From contig JBBACY010000001.1 of the NCBI GenBank assembly GCA_041656735.1, positions 189,303-253,302 on the forward strand: 64,000 nt of DNA, written 5' to 3'. The notes beneath the pieces were generated by a model that searched no databases, was not told where the DNA came from, and was given only the letters and a program-made list of their open reading frames with translations. Each line of letters opens with the position of its first letter. Within the stretch, counting starts at the first letter, position 1. This document shows, piece after piece, positions 1 through 8,857 of this stretch. A program made the translations under genes and the position numbers. Source of the DNA: Perlabentimonas sp041656735. Lineage in GTDB: Bacteria > Bacteroidota > Bacteroidia > Bacteroidales > Tenuifilaceae.

Positions 1-2984
1 AACAGGTGCGCATCGCTGTAATTTCCTTCACTCATAATAACTGCGCTAGGCTTCGACCATTTGTCTTGGGGTTCACCACCTCTGGTTACAAAACCGTACG
101 GCCTAAATGTGGCGTAGGGTTTACCATCGAGAAAGTTTGAGAGATCTTCGTGCAGCCAGCCCCCACCGTTGAAGCGAGTATCAACAATAAGAGCTTCCTT
201 ATCGGCATTTTTACCTTTTACCTCATCATAAACTGTTCGGAAACTATTGTCGTTCATTCCTCTAACGTGAACGTACCCAACACGACCGCCGCTTAGCTCA
301 TCGGTTAGCTTGCGCATAGTTTCAACCCAACGTTTGTAAAGCAAGCCATTCTCTTCACCAGATGAAATTGGTTTCACAATCTCATCCCATCGTTTACCTG
401 TTGCTGGATTGAAAACACTTAATAGCACATTGTTGTCAGCTTTTCTATTCAGTAATTTATTCCAATCTATCGTACTATTAATTGCTTGGCCATCAATTTT
501 TTCAATCACATTTCCTGCTGTAATCTTGCTTTCAGCTTTATCAAGCGGGCCACCTTTAATTACCTCCGTAATTTTTAGGCCATCGCCCCCTATTTTCTCA
601 TCGTAAAATAGGCCGAGCGAAGCAGTAGCATCGCCATTCTCGGGTCGGTGGTAGTATCTTCCGCCAGTATGCGAGCCATTAAGTTCGCCCAAAAGTTCGC
701 TTAGGAGTTCCTGAAAATCGTAATTATTGTTGATATGTGGAAGGAATTTTGCGTAGCTCTCGCGGTACATATCCCAATCAATTCCATGTAGATTAGTATC
801 GTAGAACTTTCGCTTTACCTGTCTCCAAGCATGATGAAAAATATACTCACGCTCTGCGGCTGCATCCAGAACCATTTCAGCATTAATACTAACGGGGCTT
901 ACTTTACCAGTTTTTGTGTCAATTTTTTGGATTCGTCCGCTGGCCATAACAAATAGGTTGTCGCCATCCTTGGTTATCTCCATTTGACCACCCCTTGAGC
1001 CAATTTTAGCCAACGATTTTAACTCCTTGGTTCTTGTGTCAACCTCCCAAATATCATAACCTTTCTCGAAACGGGCCATAAAGTAAAGCTTATCACCTTT
1101 TGGTGAAATTTTGTAGCTAGCAAGGTTTACCGAACCTGGCGTTAATTTTACCCTCCAGTCTTCAACATTCTCAAAGTTCGGATTCCAGTCGGGGGTAGTA
1201 GACTTTTTCTTGTCAACCTTACCCTTCTTCTTGCTTTCATCCTTATCGGCCTCCTTCTCTTTCTCCTTTTCCTTGTCTTCTCGTTCTTTAATAAGAGTAA
1301 ACTCATCCTTGCTTAGCATAAAGCGATCGTATGCTTCTTTATCAAAAAACATTGCATAAATATCTACCTCGCGCGCGCCTTGGTATGCGAGCGGTCTTTT
1401 ACCATCCTTATCATTTACCCAAAGCATTGCTTTCCCGTCCATTGCCCAAAGGGGACTACCATCGGAGAATCCGCTATTGGTCAGTTTTGTTCCTTCGCCC
1501 GGATTCTTCACGTCGAATGCAACAAGGTACGATGCTCCGTACATTCCCATAGAGTTTCTCACAACTAGCCATTTGCTATCGAGGCTCCATATAAAATCTT
1601 GATCACCATCGGCATACGAGAAGTTTTGACCAGCAGGAACTATTGTTCGGGATGTTTTGCTCTCAAGGTTAAATATTTTTACAGTATTTCTGTCCTCAAG
1701 GTACGCAACCTCTTTGCCATCGGGTGAAACTACGGGTTGAAACTCCTCCTTATCGGTGGCAATTACGGCTTCTTCTTTTATTAATGTTGAAGCGAAAAAG
1801 TATGGCTCTTCGCTCCGCACAATAGATGCTTTGTATATATCCCAGCTTTCGCCCTGTTCTTTTGAGTAGTATAAGGATCTCCCATCGGGATCCCAGCTAA
1901 GCATTCTCTCCTGAACGGGCGAGTTGGTAACCCTTTTAGTGGCCTTACCTTCAACCGAGGTAACAAAAACTTCGCCCCTAAAAACGAAAGCTATCTCTTT
2001 TCCGTTGGGCGATAGGGCCATTTCAGAAGCACCAGCGCTTACAGAAACAATTTTTTCATCATTCCCCCTAATATCATACGTAGTATTAACCAGAACCTTA
2101 GCTGGTTCGCCTTCGCCTTTAAGTGTGTAAATGTCTCCATTCCAAGTAAAGCAAAGCGTGTTATTATCGGCTATGCTTAGGTGCCTCACTGGGTGATTTT
2201 CGAATTGAGTTAGCTGTTTCTCAGTTGGGTTATCGCCAATAGTACGCTTAAAAATATTCTGATTTCCATTCTTTTCGCTTAGGTAGTAAAAAGATTTGTT
2301 ATCGGGTGCAAAAAGTGGCTCGCGGTTCTCTCCCTCAAAATCGCTTAACATAGTGTACGACTCATTTTTAATATCGTACAGCCAAATATCGCGAGTAACC
2401 GATGATGTGTGATGTTTCCGCCACTCATCCTCATAACCTTTTCTATCCTGAAAAATAATCTGGTCGCCCTGCTGGTTGAAATGTGCGTTTTGGAACCCAG
2501 CACTGGAGATTAGGATATTTCTTCCTCCCTCAACGGGAACAGAGTATAGCTTACTATAAAGGCTTGCATTGGGAAAACGAACCGAGGTGTTTATGTCATT
2601 CCGACCAGAGCTATAAATTACACTTTTACCGTCGGGTGTAAAATCCCAAGGGTAATCGTTGGAAGAGTGGTACGTGAGGCGTTGAGCTGTACCGCCATTA
2701 GCAGGCATAATGTATACATCAAAGTTGCCAAACCGATCGCTTGCAAAGGCAATTTGCTTGCCATCGGGACTCCAAACAGGCATAAAGTTGTGCGCCCCAT
2801 GAATTGTAAGCGGCGTAGCGGTACCTCCAAATGAGGGAACCTTATACAAATCGCCTTTGTAACCAAAAACGATCTCAGTACCATCGGGTGAAATGGATGG
2901 ATACCTTAACCAAGCTGCATTATCTTGAGCAACAACAGGAAGCATCAAAATAAATAAGCCTAAAGCTAGAGCATATTTTTTCAT
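1..2984 (-). CDS. Tricorn protease homolog, S41 family (3' end outside window)
   Basis: Large secreted or periplasmic serine protease of the tricorn type, expected to degrade peptides. The ATG at 2984 opens a signal peptide ending near VVAQ. About 550 residues of WD40/TolB-like beta-propeller repeats follow, many with SPDGK-type motifs. A Lys/Glu-rich linker lies at about residues 561-593, then a second propeller-like segment, a helical core, a PDZ domain (about 790-880) and the S41 protease domain. The catalytic residues of Thermoplasma tricorn (Ser745-His746, Ser965-Asp966) appear here as Ser771-His772 in NGSHTGG and Ser990-Asp991 in NYSDAH. The reading frame runs off the window at residue 995. 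The final catalytic Glu region (about 80-90 residues) is therefore not seen. The frame is intact up to the edge, so I read it as a functional gene. Confidence 0.93.
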   Translation of the reverse strand, partial: MKKYALALGLFILMLPVVAQDNAAWLRYPSISPDGTEIVFGYKGDLYKVPSFGGTATPLTIHGAHNFMPVWSPDGKQIAFASDRFGNFDVYIMPANGGTAQRLTYHSSNDYPWDFTPDGKSVIYSSGRNDINTSVRFPNASLYSKLYSVPVEGGRNILISSAGFQNAHFNQQGDQIIFQDRKGYEDEWRKHHTSSVTRDIWLYDIKNESYTMLSDFEGENREPLFAPDNKSFYYLSEKNGNQNIFKRTIGDNPTEKQLTQFENHPVRHLSIADNNTLCFTWNGDIYTLKGEGEPAKVLVNTTYDIRGNDEKIVSVSAGASEMALSPNGKEIAFVFRGEVFVTSVEGKATKRVTNSPVQERMLSWDPDGRSLYYSKEQGESWDIYKASIVRSEEPYFFASTLIKEEAVIATDKEEFQPVVSPDGKEVAYLEDRNTVKIFNLESKTSRTIVPAGQNFSYADGDQDFIWSLDSKWLVVRNSMGMYGASYLVAFDVKNPGEGTKLTNSGFSDGSPLWAMDGKAMLWVNDKDGKRPLAYQGAREVDIYAMFFDKEAYDRFMLSKDEFTLIKEREDKEKEKEKEADKDESKKKGKVDKKKSTTPDWNPNFENVEDWRVKLTPGSVNLASYKISPKGDKLYFMARFEKGYDIWEVDTRTKELKSLAKIGSRGGQMEITKDGDNLFVMASGRIQKIDTKTGKVSPVSINAEMVLDAAAEREYIFHHAWRQVKRKFYDTNLHGIDWDMYRESYAKFLPHINNNYDFQELLSELLGELNGSHTGGRYYHRPENGDATASLGLFYDEKIGGDGLKITEVIKGGPLDKAESKITAGNVIEKIDGQAINSTIDWNKLLNRKADNNVLLSVFNPATGKRWDEIVKPISSGEENGLLYKRWVETMRKLTDELSGGRVGYVHVRGMNDNSFRTVYDEVKGKNADKEALIVDTRFNGGGWLHEDLSNFLDGKPYATFRPYGFVTRGGEPQDKWSKPSAVIMSEGNYSDAHL

Positions 2985-3522
2985 ATTTTAAAGTTTTGTG
3001 AAGAAATTATGACGACTAAAATTTTGTTAAGCAGATAGGAATAAACAGTTAACATCAAATATGACAAAAAAATAGCTGTTTGGTTTAGCTGTAAGGTTAT
3101 GGTGCTTATAGTTAGCCGATTAAACATAATGGAATCCATTTAGCTTGACTAAAGTAACTTATTAGGGCGGGCTTATTCCACGAGAATTTTACCGATTCTT
3201 TTGAAACAAGTGGTGGAGCGGGAAACAAAGTTTTGCACGAGAAGGTTTCGGGAAAGTTTTTTTAGGAACTCATAAAAAACAGAAAAGCTATGCACATATT
3301 ATACTTTGAGAAACTTTCGCAAAGCTTGTCAACAATAAAAACTTGTCAAAATAATTGGCTACAAATTATGATGACAAACAGATAGATGCAAGGAGAAAGA
3401 ATAACAGCGAAGTCTTGAGCCAACGATGAAACGATCAAGGTTACTATACCTTTTAGTAACTACCTGATTTGCATTTCAGAGAAAACTAAAACGTTCTATT
3501 GAAAGTTATGATGAAGAGTTGT
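2985..3522. other. Intergenic region without visible gene
   Basis: AT-rich spacer between two leftward genes. I see no ORF with coding character, no convincing terminator hairpin, no tRNA-like structure and no perfect TAnnTTTG box for the tricorn-like gene. It should hold that gene's promoter, but I cannot place it. Confidence 0.5.
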
Positions 3523-4101
3523 TCAATTCTTCTTTACATATTGGGTAATAATCACAATTTGCTGTCCTTCCACTCTTCCCTCAATAAATTCGGCATTGTT
3601 CGGATCCAGTCGAATGCCTCTCACAGCAGTTCCGCGTTTGGCTGTAAACCCGCCACCTTTTACGGTTAAATCTTTTATTAAAACCACGTTATCACCGTTT
3701 TGAAGAATATTTCCGTTACTATCAATATGCTTAATTGCATCCTCGTTTGCTTCTTCTGCAACTCCCAATTTAGCCCAAGCCAAGGTCTCCTCATCCAGAT
3801 ACAGCATATCCAGTAAGGCTTGTGGCCAGTCTTCACCTTTCAGCTGGTTCAGCATTCGCCAAGCAACCACTTGAACCGCAGGAATTTGACTCCACATACT
3901 ATCGTTTAGACAATGCCAGTGCAGAGGATTAATTTTTTCGGTATCGCTTAGCTGTTCGTAACATGTGCCACAAACCATCACATAATCATCGGCACTGTTT
4001 TTTTGTGGAGGGATTACCTCAAAAGAGGTTAGGCCTTTAGTTGCGCCACACAGTTCACATTTTGAACCGCTTCTCTCTGTCAATTCTTTTTCAAAATTCA
4101 T
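3523..4101 (-). CDS. PhnA/YjdM-like zinc-ribbon protein
   Basis: Cytoplasmic protein of the PhnA (YjdM) family. The family was named for a link to alkylphosphonate use, but its biochemical role is unsettled. The N-terminus carries a zinc ribbon (CELCG, then CGTC about 30 residues later). The last 65 residues form the compact PhnA domain, recognisable by DGNxLxxGDxVxLIKDL-like and VKG-KRGTxVRxIRL-like segments (here NGNILQNGDNVVLIKDL and TAKRGTAVRGIRL). I chose the ATG at 4101 rather than the in-frame codon at 4134 because a -7 promoter box lies at 4132-4139, which puts the upstream codon at or before the transcription start. The gene appears monocistronic. Nothing around it suggests phosphonate metabolism. 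Confidence 0.85.
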   Translation of the reverse strand: MNFEKELTERSGSKCELCGATKGLTSFEVIPPQKNSADDYVMVCGTCYEQLSDTEKINPLHWHCLNDSMWSQIPAVQVVAWRMLNQLKGEDWPQALLDMLYLDEETLAWAKLGVAEEANEDAIKHIDSNGNILQNGDNVVLIKDLTVKGGGFTAKRGTAVRGIRLDPNNAEFIEGRVEGQQIVIITQYVKKN

Positions 4102-4131
4102 ATCGAATGCCTTATAATTTATTGTAAACCG

Positions 4132-4139
4132 CAAAGATA
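4132..4139 (-). promoter_or_regulatory. -7 promoter box for the PhnA-like gene
   Basis: The minus strand reads TATCTTTG, a perfect match to the Bacteroidota -7 consensus TAnnTTTG, about 30 bp upstream of the ATG at 4101. No clear -33 TTG is visible. Confidence 0.55.
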
Positions 4140-4220
4140 GGACATATCTACATCATTTTGTAAAGATATGTTTTATGGCAATGTGATACCTTTCGGAAAC
4201 AACCAGACTAACCTACCTCC

Positions 4221-4248
4221 GTCATCCTGAGCGAAATCGAAGGATGAC
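4221..4248. repeat. Dispersed palindromic repeat (GTCATCCT...AGGATGAC)
   Basis: An 8-bp perfect inverted repeat, GTCATCCT and AGGATGAC, is separated by 12 bp (GAGCGAAATCGA). A degraded second copy, ending in CGACTCAGAATGAC, follows at about 4275-4292. Elements with the core CATCCTGAGCGAA are common dispersed intergenic repeats in bacterial genomes, and I class this one with them by recall. It lies in the spacer between the PhnA-like gene and ssb. Confidence 0.6.
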
Positions 4249-4455
4249 AACTCTAACTCTCAAAGGCAAAACCGTTACTCTTCGACTCAGAATGACAGAG
4301 GCGACCTAAAAATCAAAATTAAATCAAAAAAAACCTAAAAATTTTTGTATGATCAACTCCCACACATACAATAACTAAAACGACAACAAACGACTATAAA
4401 CGAATAATAATCGGTTATAACTGTTTATTAACCGAATCGGCTGTTCTGTAGGTAG

Positions 4456-4463
4456 TTACTTTG
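4456..4463 (+). promoter_or_regulatory. Near-consensus -7 box upstream of ssb
   Basis: TTACTTTG differs from TAnnTTTG by one base. It sits 42 bp before the ATG at 4506 and overlaps an in-frame TTG at 4461, which argues against that codon as the start. Confidence 0.4.
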
Positions 4464-4505
4464 CATCAACAAGTAATTATTAACCAAAACATAAAACTTA
4501 GTATT

Positions 4506-4847
4506 ATGGAAACTACATTTAACAAGGTTGAACTTCAAGGGTTCTTAGGTCGCGATGCCGAAATTCGTACATTTGATAGCGGACGTACACTTGTTTCGCT
4601 TAACGTGGCAACAAATGAAAGCTACAAAAATGCACAGGGCGAGTGGGTAAACAATACCTCATGGCATAACGTAACGCAATGGCGTACTAAAATTGATGAA
4701 TCGGTAAGTGCCAATTTTAAGAAGGGTGCGCGGGTATCTGTTGTGGGTAAACTTAATACACGTAAGTACACCGACAAGCAGGGCCAAACAAAGTACATTA
4801 CTGAAGTGGTGGCGCAAAAGGTTGAACTGGTTGTTACCCAGAATTAG
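4506..4847 (+). CDS. Single-stranded DNA-binding protein, short paralog
   Basis: OB-fold single-stranded DNA-binding protein of 113 residues. It has the typical SSB opening (NKVELQGFLGRDAEIR), the core strand ending in TSWHNVTQW, and the KGARVSVVGKLNTRKYTDKQGQ region. It stops directly after the last OB strand (KVELVVTQN). The flexible linker and the acidic C-terminal tip (DDDLPF type) that recruit replication and repair partners are both missing. Housekeeping SSBs are usually about 150-180 residues with that tip, so this is probably a secondary paralog, of the kind often linked to mobile DNA or competence. The ATG at 4506 aligns with the family start. The gene stands alone and converges on the hydrolase downstream. 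Confidence 0.9.
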   Translation: METTFNKVELQGFLGRDAEIRTFDSGRTLVSLNVATNESYKNAQGEWVNNTSWHNVTQWRTKIDESVSANFKKGARVSVVGKLNTRKYTDKQGQTKYITEVVAQKVELVVTQN

Positions 4848-4871
4848 GAAGGATGAATAGATTGCCAAAAA

Positions 4872-4901
4872 AAGGGCTGTTGGAAATTTCCAACAGCCCT
4901 T
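4872..4901. terminator. Bidirectional terminator, 30-bp perfect palindrome
   Basis: A perfect inverted repeat with 15-nt arms (left arm AAGGGCTGTTGGAAA) lies between the convergent ssb and hydrolase stop codons. An A-tract precedes it and a T-rich stretch follows, so it can act as an intrinsic terminator for both genes. Confidence 0.85.
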
Positions 4902-4924
4902 CGTTTAGTGTTATAAGTTTGGGT

Positions 4925-6457
4925 TTAATTTACCTTGTAGGGCTTTAGCTCTTCAAAGAAAATATCATCATTGGGCACGTCGAAATCCATACCCAAAATT
5001 TTAAGCTGGTTATTCATATTAAATTTCACGGTACCAAAACTAAACCAAGCGTGTTCCTCTTCCCATACTATTTCCCAAACATCGTAATTCCAATGTTTAA
5101 GGGTTGCAGCCAATGCCTTTGCATGCTCAAAATCCATACGTAGCTGGTTGTTAACTAGTGAAATATTAATGTTGCCGTGAATATCGGATTTGTAGGTTCC
5201 TGTATACTCTTGCAATGGGAGCGAGGGCGAGGTGTTTTCAATTCGGCTCTCCTTACGGCTCGAAATGCGGGTATCGGATTGCTGGCGAGCGTTGGTACGG
5301 TCGAGCATTTCGGCCGACCAGTCGCGTGGCGATAAACCTAAAAATAGCTCAAGGGCATAGTTAACCGCAGCGGAGTAGGGCGTTTTCATTCCGTTTGTAA
5401 GCACAACAACGCCTAATTTTTGGTCGGGTATAAGACTGGTAGCCGTTATCATTCCGTCAATTGCGCCAGTATGGCCAACTTTAAGATACCCGTGAAAATC
5501 GTTTAAGCCCCAGCCCAAGCCGTATGCGCTAAAATGGGTGTTAAAATCGTTGGGCGAAAAATGATTTACCACAAAGTTATTGTGAGGAGTCCATAAAAGG
5601 TTAATATTCCGTTTACTTACAAGCGTGTCAGTACCAACAATTCCGCCGTTAAGGTTAAATATAAGCCATTTAGAGATATCTTCAACACTCGATATAACGC
5701 CGCCTAATGCGCCAATCCTTTCCCAGTCTACCCATTCAATCGGAATGTTTTTGTCGTTTGTGCGGGCGTGTGGCGTCACATAGTTTCCCTTTGCTTCTAA
5801 TGCTTTTGGCGAGGTAACGCTGCGGTTCATTCCGAGGGGTTCAAAAATGCGTTCTTTTACCACTTCGCTCCATGGCTTACCCGTTACGGCTCTAATCACT
5901 TCTCCAACAGCAATGTACATTATATTCGAGTATCCATACCCAGCTCTAAATGAGAACGCCTGTGGAACGTGCTTGGCTCTTCTCACTATTTCTTCGGGGC
6001 TAAAGTCCGATTTGTACCATATTGCATCGCCGCTAAAAGTACCAAAGCCAACCCTGTGGCTAAGCAGGTCGCGTATGGTTATTTCATTGCTAACCCATGG
6101 GTCGTATGCCTCAAAGTATGGCAGGTAGTCTGTAACCCTGTCGTTCCAATTCAGTTTCCCTTCCTCAACAAGCATTGCTATTATGGTTGCCGAGAAGGCT
6201 TTTGAGTTAGATGCGATACCGTATAGCGTATTTGCATCGGTTTTAGCTTTCTTTCCTTCTTCAATAACGCCGTATGAACCCGAAAAAACGAGCTTACCAT
6301 CTTTTACAATACCAATGGACATACTGGGTACATCCCAGTCTTTAACCATCTGGTCGTAGTATTTATCGAGTTTTTTTAAATCAACCTTCGGCTGGGTTTG
6401 GCTGTGCAGAGCAATGCTTGTAGCAAGAACCCAAAGCAGTAGCAATATTCTTTTCAT
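4925..6457 (-). CDS. Secreted serine hydrolase, class C beta-lactamase-like, with C-terminal DUF3471-like domain
   Basis: A periplasmic or secreted penicillin-binding-protein-like hydrolase. Residues 1-20 form a signal peptide ending SIALHSQ. The three class C/PBP4* motifs are visible: the nucleophile motif S83-N-S-K86, Y176-S-N178, and H329-T-G331. After the catalytic domain (about 30-385), residues 420-510 resemble the DUF3471 beta-barrel often appended to such enzymes. The length (510) is normal for this two-domain group. These proteins include esterases, D-amino-acid peptidases and true beta-lactamases, and sequence alone does not decide the substrate. The gene has its own -7 box at 6485-6492. 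Confidence 0.9.
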   Translation of the reverse strand: MKRILLLLWVLATSIALHSQTQPKVDLKKLDKYYDQMVKDWDVPSMSIGIVKDGKLVFSGSYGVIEEGKKAKTDANTLYGIASNSKAFSATIIAMLVEEGKLNWNDRVTDYLPYFEAYDPWVSNEITIRDLLSHRVGFGTFSGDAIWYKSDFSPEEIVRRAKHVPQAFSFRAGYGYSNIMYIAVGEVIRAVTGKPWSEVVKERIFEPLGMNRSVTSPKALEAKGNYVTPHARTNDKNIPIEWVDWERIGALGGVISSVEDISKWLIFNLNGGIVGTDTLVSKRNINLLWTPHNNFVVNHFSPNDFNTHFSAYGLGWGLNDFHGYLKVGHTGAIDGMITATSLIPDQKLGVVVLTNGMKTPYSAAVNYALELFLGLSPRDWSAEMLDRTNARQQSDTRISSRKESRIENTSPSLPLQEYTGTYKSDIHGNINISLVNNQLRMDFEHAKALAATLKHWNYDVWEIVWEEEHAWFSFGTVKFNMNNQLKILGMDFDVPNDDIFFEELKPYKVN

Positions 6458-6484
6458 AGTTCTGTTTATTTAGTGTTATAGGCA

Positions 6485-6492
6485 CAAATGTA
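6485..6492 (-). promoter_or_regulatory. -7 promoter box for the serine hydrolase
   Basis: The minus strand reads TACATTTG, a perfect TAnnTTTG match, 28 bp upstream of the ATG at 6457. Confidence 0.55.
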
Positions 6493-6623
6493 AAAAGATT
6501 TTGTGTTATTTCAGAAATTCAGAAACAGCTTTTAGCTCTTGGCCGTTGGCTTTTAGCCCTGCATCGTCATTTCCTAACTCGTAACCCATAACGCACCGCA
6601 CTTTTTCTCCCCTTTAGGGCCTG

Positions 6624-6639
6624 CCTGTCGGCAGACAGG
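6624..6639. repeat. Short hairpin repeat CCTGTC-GGCA-GACAGG
   Basis: A 6-bp inverted repeat with a 4-nt loop lies in the 300-bp spacer between the hydrolase and the methyltransferase. It resembles the CCTGCCTGTCGGCAGACAGG-like hairpins dispersed in many bacterial genomes. Traces of the heptamer repeat (AACTCGTAACCCATAAC) lie just upstream at about 6575-6591. Confidence 0.5.
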
Positions 6640-6712
6640 GTCGGGGGTAAAACACGCAAACAGCCAATCGCCAAAAGCAAACAACTATTATCAAGTTTGT
6701 AACGCTTCACTC

Positions 6713-6743
6713 TTTGTTCCTCAGAAGTTTTGTAGTTTATTTG
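6713..6743 (+). promoter_or_regulatory. Candidate promoter for the solitary C5 methyltransferase
   Basis: TTTG at 6713-6716 is followed after 19 bp by TTTATTTG at 6736-6743 (one mismatch to TAnnTTTG), 17 bp before the ATG at 6761. Confidence 0.45.
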
Positions 6744-6760
6744 TATACTAATTCAACAGA

Positions 6761-7912
6761 ATGCAAACGTTTAGTTTTATTGATTTATTTGCTGGTATCG
6801 GAGGTTTTCATTTAGCAATGAGCAGCTTGGGGGGTACGTGTGTTTTTGCTTCCGAAATTGATGGGTTTGCTATTGATACCTACAAAAAGAACTTCGGCAT
6901 CAATTCGGCTTTTGACGTTACCCAAACACATGAAAAGGATATTCCGCCGCACGATGTGCTTTGTGCAGGGTTTCCCTGCCAGGCTTTTTCAAAGGCCGGA
7001 AAGCAGAATGGTTTTGATGACACGCGGGGCACACTTTTTTTCGATGTTTTACGAATTTTAAAGTATCACAAACCCAAGTATATTTTACTCGAAAATGTAC
7101 GTAACCTGGTTTCGCACGACCGGGGCAATACGTGGAGGGTAATACGCAAGCATTTAATCGATTTGGGTTATACCATTCCCGAAAAACCAATTATTGTTAG
7201 TCCTCACCAAATAGGAGTTCCCCAGCTGCGCGAGCGGGTTTTTATCCCGGGAGTTATGGGCACCAAAGGTATTGGCAAAGAGCTGTCCATAAAGGTTCCC
7301 CTGTCAAAACGTAACGTAACCATAGCGCAAACAGCGCTTAGCGATTTACACGACGATTCGTTCCGGATTTCGGAATATGAAGAGTTTGTTTTGGGTGCGT
7401 GGAATGAGTTTTTACAAGGGTTAAATCAGCGAGTTTTGGGTTTCCCAGTTTGGGCCAGCGAGTTTGAGAGCAACTATGACATTTCAGATTTAGCCCAATG
7501 GAAACAGGATATTGTGCTAAAGAACAGAGCGCTTTATAGTGCCAACAAAAAGCATATTGATAGCTGGTTGCGTAAGTATAATCAGCTAAAAGATTTTGTG
7601 CCAACGCACAGAAAATTTGAGTGGCAGGCTGGCGTTTCTATCAAAAGTGTGTGGGAAGGCATAATACAGTTCCGCCCTTCGGGTGTTAGGGTTAAGAGGC
7701 CAACCGAGTTTCCGGCGCTGGTAGCCATGGTGCACGTTCCCATAGTAGGGTGGGCCAAGCGTCGCATAACCCCACGCGAGGCAGCTAACCTGCAGGGGTT
7801 CCCTTCAAATTACCAAATTAACTCAAACAACCAGCAGGCATACAAGCAGTTTGGAAATTCGGTTAACGTTGAGGTGGTTAAGTACATTGCTAAACAGCTA
7901 TTTGCCAACTAG
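6761..7912 (+). CDS. DNA (cytosine-5-)-methyltransferase, solitary
   Basis: Transfers a methyl group from SAM to C5 of cytosine in a specific DNA site. The C5-MTase motifs appear in order: motif I FIDLFAGIGGF (6-16), motif IV GFPCQ with nucleophile Cys73, motif VI ENV (111-113), motif VIII QLRER (155-159), motif IX RRITPREAANLQGFP, and motif X QFGNSVNV near the C-terminus. The target-recognition region between VIII and IX is about 180 residues long. No endonuclease gene is adjacent: it is flanked by a hydrolase and an outer-membrane protein. It strikingly resembles the methyltransferase at 14954-16396, including FRPSGVR plus K-P and WQ-G segments in the recognition region. The two probably methylate the same or overlapping sites. 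Its base composition fits the surrounding chromosome better than the cassette copy does. Confidence 0.96.
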   Translation: MQTFSFIDLFAGIGGFHLAMSSLGGTCVFASEIDGFAIDTYKKNFGINSAFDVTQTHEKDIPPHDVLCAGFPCQAFSKAGKQNGFDDTRGTLFFDVLRILKYHKPKYILLENVRNLVSHDRGNTWRVIRKHLIDLGYTIPEKPIIVSPHQIGVPQLRERVFIPGVMGTKGIGKELSIKVPLSKRNVTIAQTALSDLHDDSFRISEYEEFVLGAWNEFLQGLNQRVLGFPVWASEFESNYDISDLAQWKQDIVLKNRALYSANKKHIDSWLRKYNQLKDFVPTHRKFEWQAGVSIKSVWEGIIQFRPSGVRVKRPTEFPALVAMVHVPIVGWAKRRITPREAANLQGFPSNYQINSNNQQAYKQFGNSVNVEVVKYIAKQLFAN

Positions 7913-8027
7913 TTGAAATTTTTCACGGGTGTTAGTATATACTTTTGTCGATTTTGTTAGCAAGCTCGGACTTTAGCTTGCGCCCATCCATTGCAATAAT
8001 TTTCTAACCTTAACATCAGGGTTTTTA

Positions 8028-8035
8028 TATCTTTG
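8028..8035 (+). promoter_or_regulatory. -7 promoter box for the barrel-PCMD gene pair
   Basis: TATCTTTG, a perfect match to TAnnTTTG, lies 25 bp before the ATG at 8061. A second match, TACTTTTG, lies about 100 bp further upstream. Confidence 0.6.
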
Positions 8036-8060
8036 TAAATATTTTAAAAATAATATTTAG

Positions 8061-8846
8061 ATGAAAAAAACAGTAATGCTCCTTTTTATCGGGATGCTAG
8101 GTGCTAATATAAGTTACGGAGGGAATGGTTTTGTATTTCCAAACCTGAAGAAAGATACCCTTTCGGGTACACCTAAATTTAAAGCAGGTAAGCAGTTACT
8201 AAAAGGAGTGTGGACTCTGGGTGGAACTTTCTCTGCTAAGTCCAATAGCTATTCCGACATCGATTTACTTATTGTTGATGTGGAGAATTTTGACCAACGC
8301 GCTTTTCATGTTCGCCTAGAAGGGTCATATTTTTTAATGGAAAATATGAGCGTGGGTTTAGGACTTCAGTTTGGAGAGGACGAAGCCCATTTGGCGGTTA
8401 ATTTATTAAATAATTCGTATAAAAGAGAAATTCGAAACTTTAGTAGAGGATATGGTTTTCAGGGGTTTATCAAAAATTTTATTCCTGCATCGGGCAGTAA
8501 TATCTTCTTTATAACCAACCAAACCGAACTGTTTTATGGTTTCGAAAATGGGCCGTCCGAAACGTATGTTAGCGACGTTTTGGAACGTAAATATTCCACA
8601 GAACATAGGATGGGTCTGAGCATTAGGCCAGGTATTCTTATCTTTTTTACAGAGAATTTTGCATTCGATATTAATATGGGAGTATTGGGGCTTTCGTTTT
8701 CTAAGGAAGATGTGAGCTATAAGTACCCGCCAAATAACTTGCCCGCCGAGAGCGATCGCAAAAAAAGTTCGCGAAACAATTCTACCGACCTAAATTTAAA
8801 GTTTGATTTGCTAAAGATCGGATTCGGGTTTTCATACTATTTTTAA
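8061..8846 (+). CDS. Outer-membrane beta-barrel protein
   Basis: A 261-residue protein with a signal peptide (MKKTVMLLFIGMLGANISYG). Alternating amphipathic strands are typical of 8-12-stranded barrels (VGLGLQFG, FAFDINMGVLGLSF, KIGFGFSYYF), and it ends in an aromatic residue (SYYF), the usual outer-membrane insertion signature. No enzymatic motif is seen, and I cannot assign a narrower function. It is the first gene of a two-gene unit with the PCMD lipoprotein, which starts 11 bp after its stop. That suggests the two envelope proteins work together at the cell surface. Confidence 0.75.
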   Translation: MKKTVMLLFIGMLGANISYGGNGFVFPNLKKDTLSGTPKFKAGKQLLKGVWTLGGTFSAKSNSYSDIDLLIVDVENFDQRAFHVRLEGSYFLMENMSVGLGLQFGEDEAHLAVNLLNNSYKREIRNFSRGYGFQGFIKNFIPASGSNIFFITNQTELFYGFENGPSETYVSDVLERKYSTEHRMGLSIRPGILIFFTENFAFDINMGVLGLSFSKEDVSYKYPPNNLPAESDRKKSSRNNSTDLNLKFDLLKIGFGFSYYF

Positions 8847-8857
8847 AAATTTCAATT

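Noticed and set aside
4461..4505. TTG at 4461 as the start of ssb
   Set aside because: It would overlap the probable -7 box and add 15 residues absent from SSB proteins.
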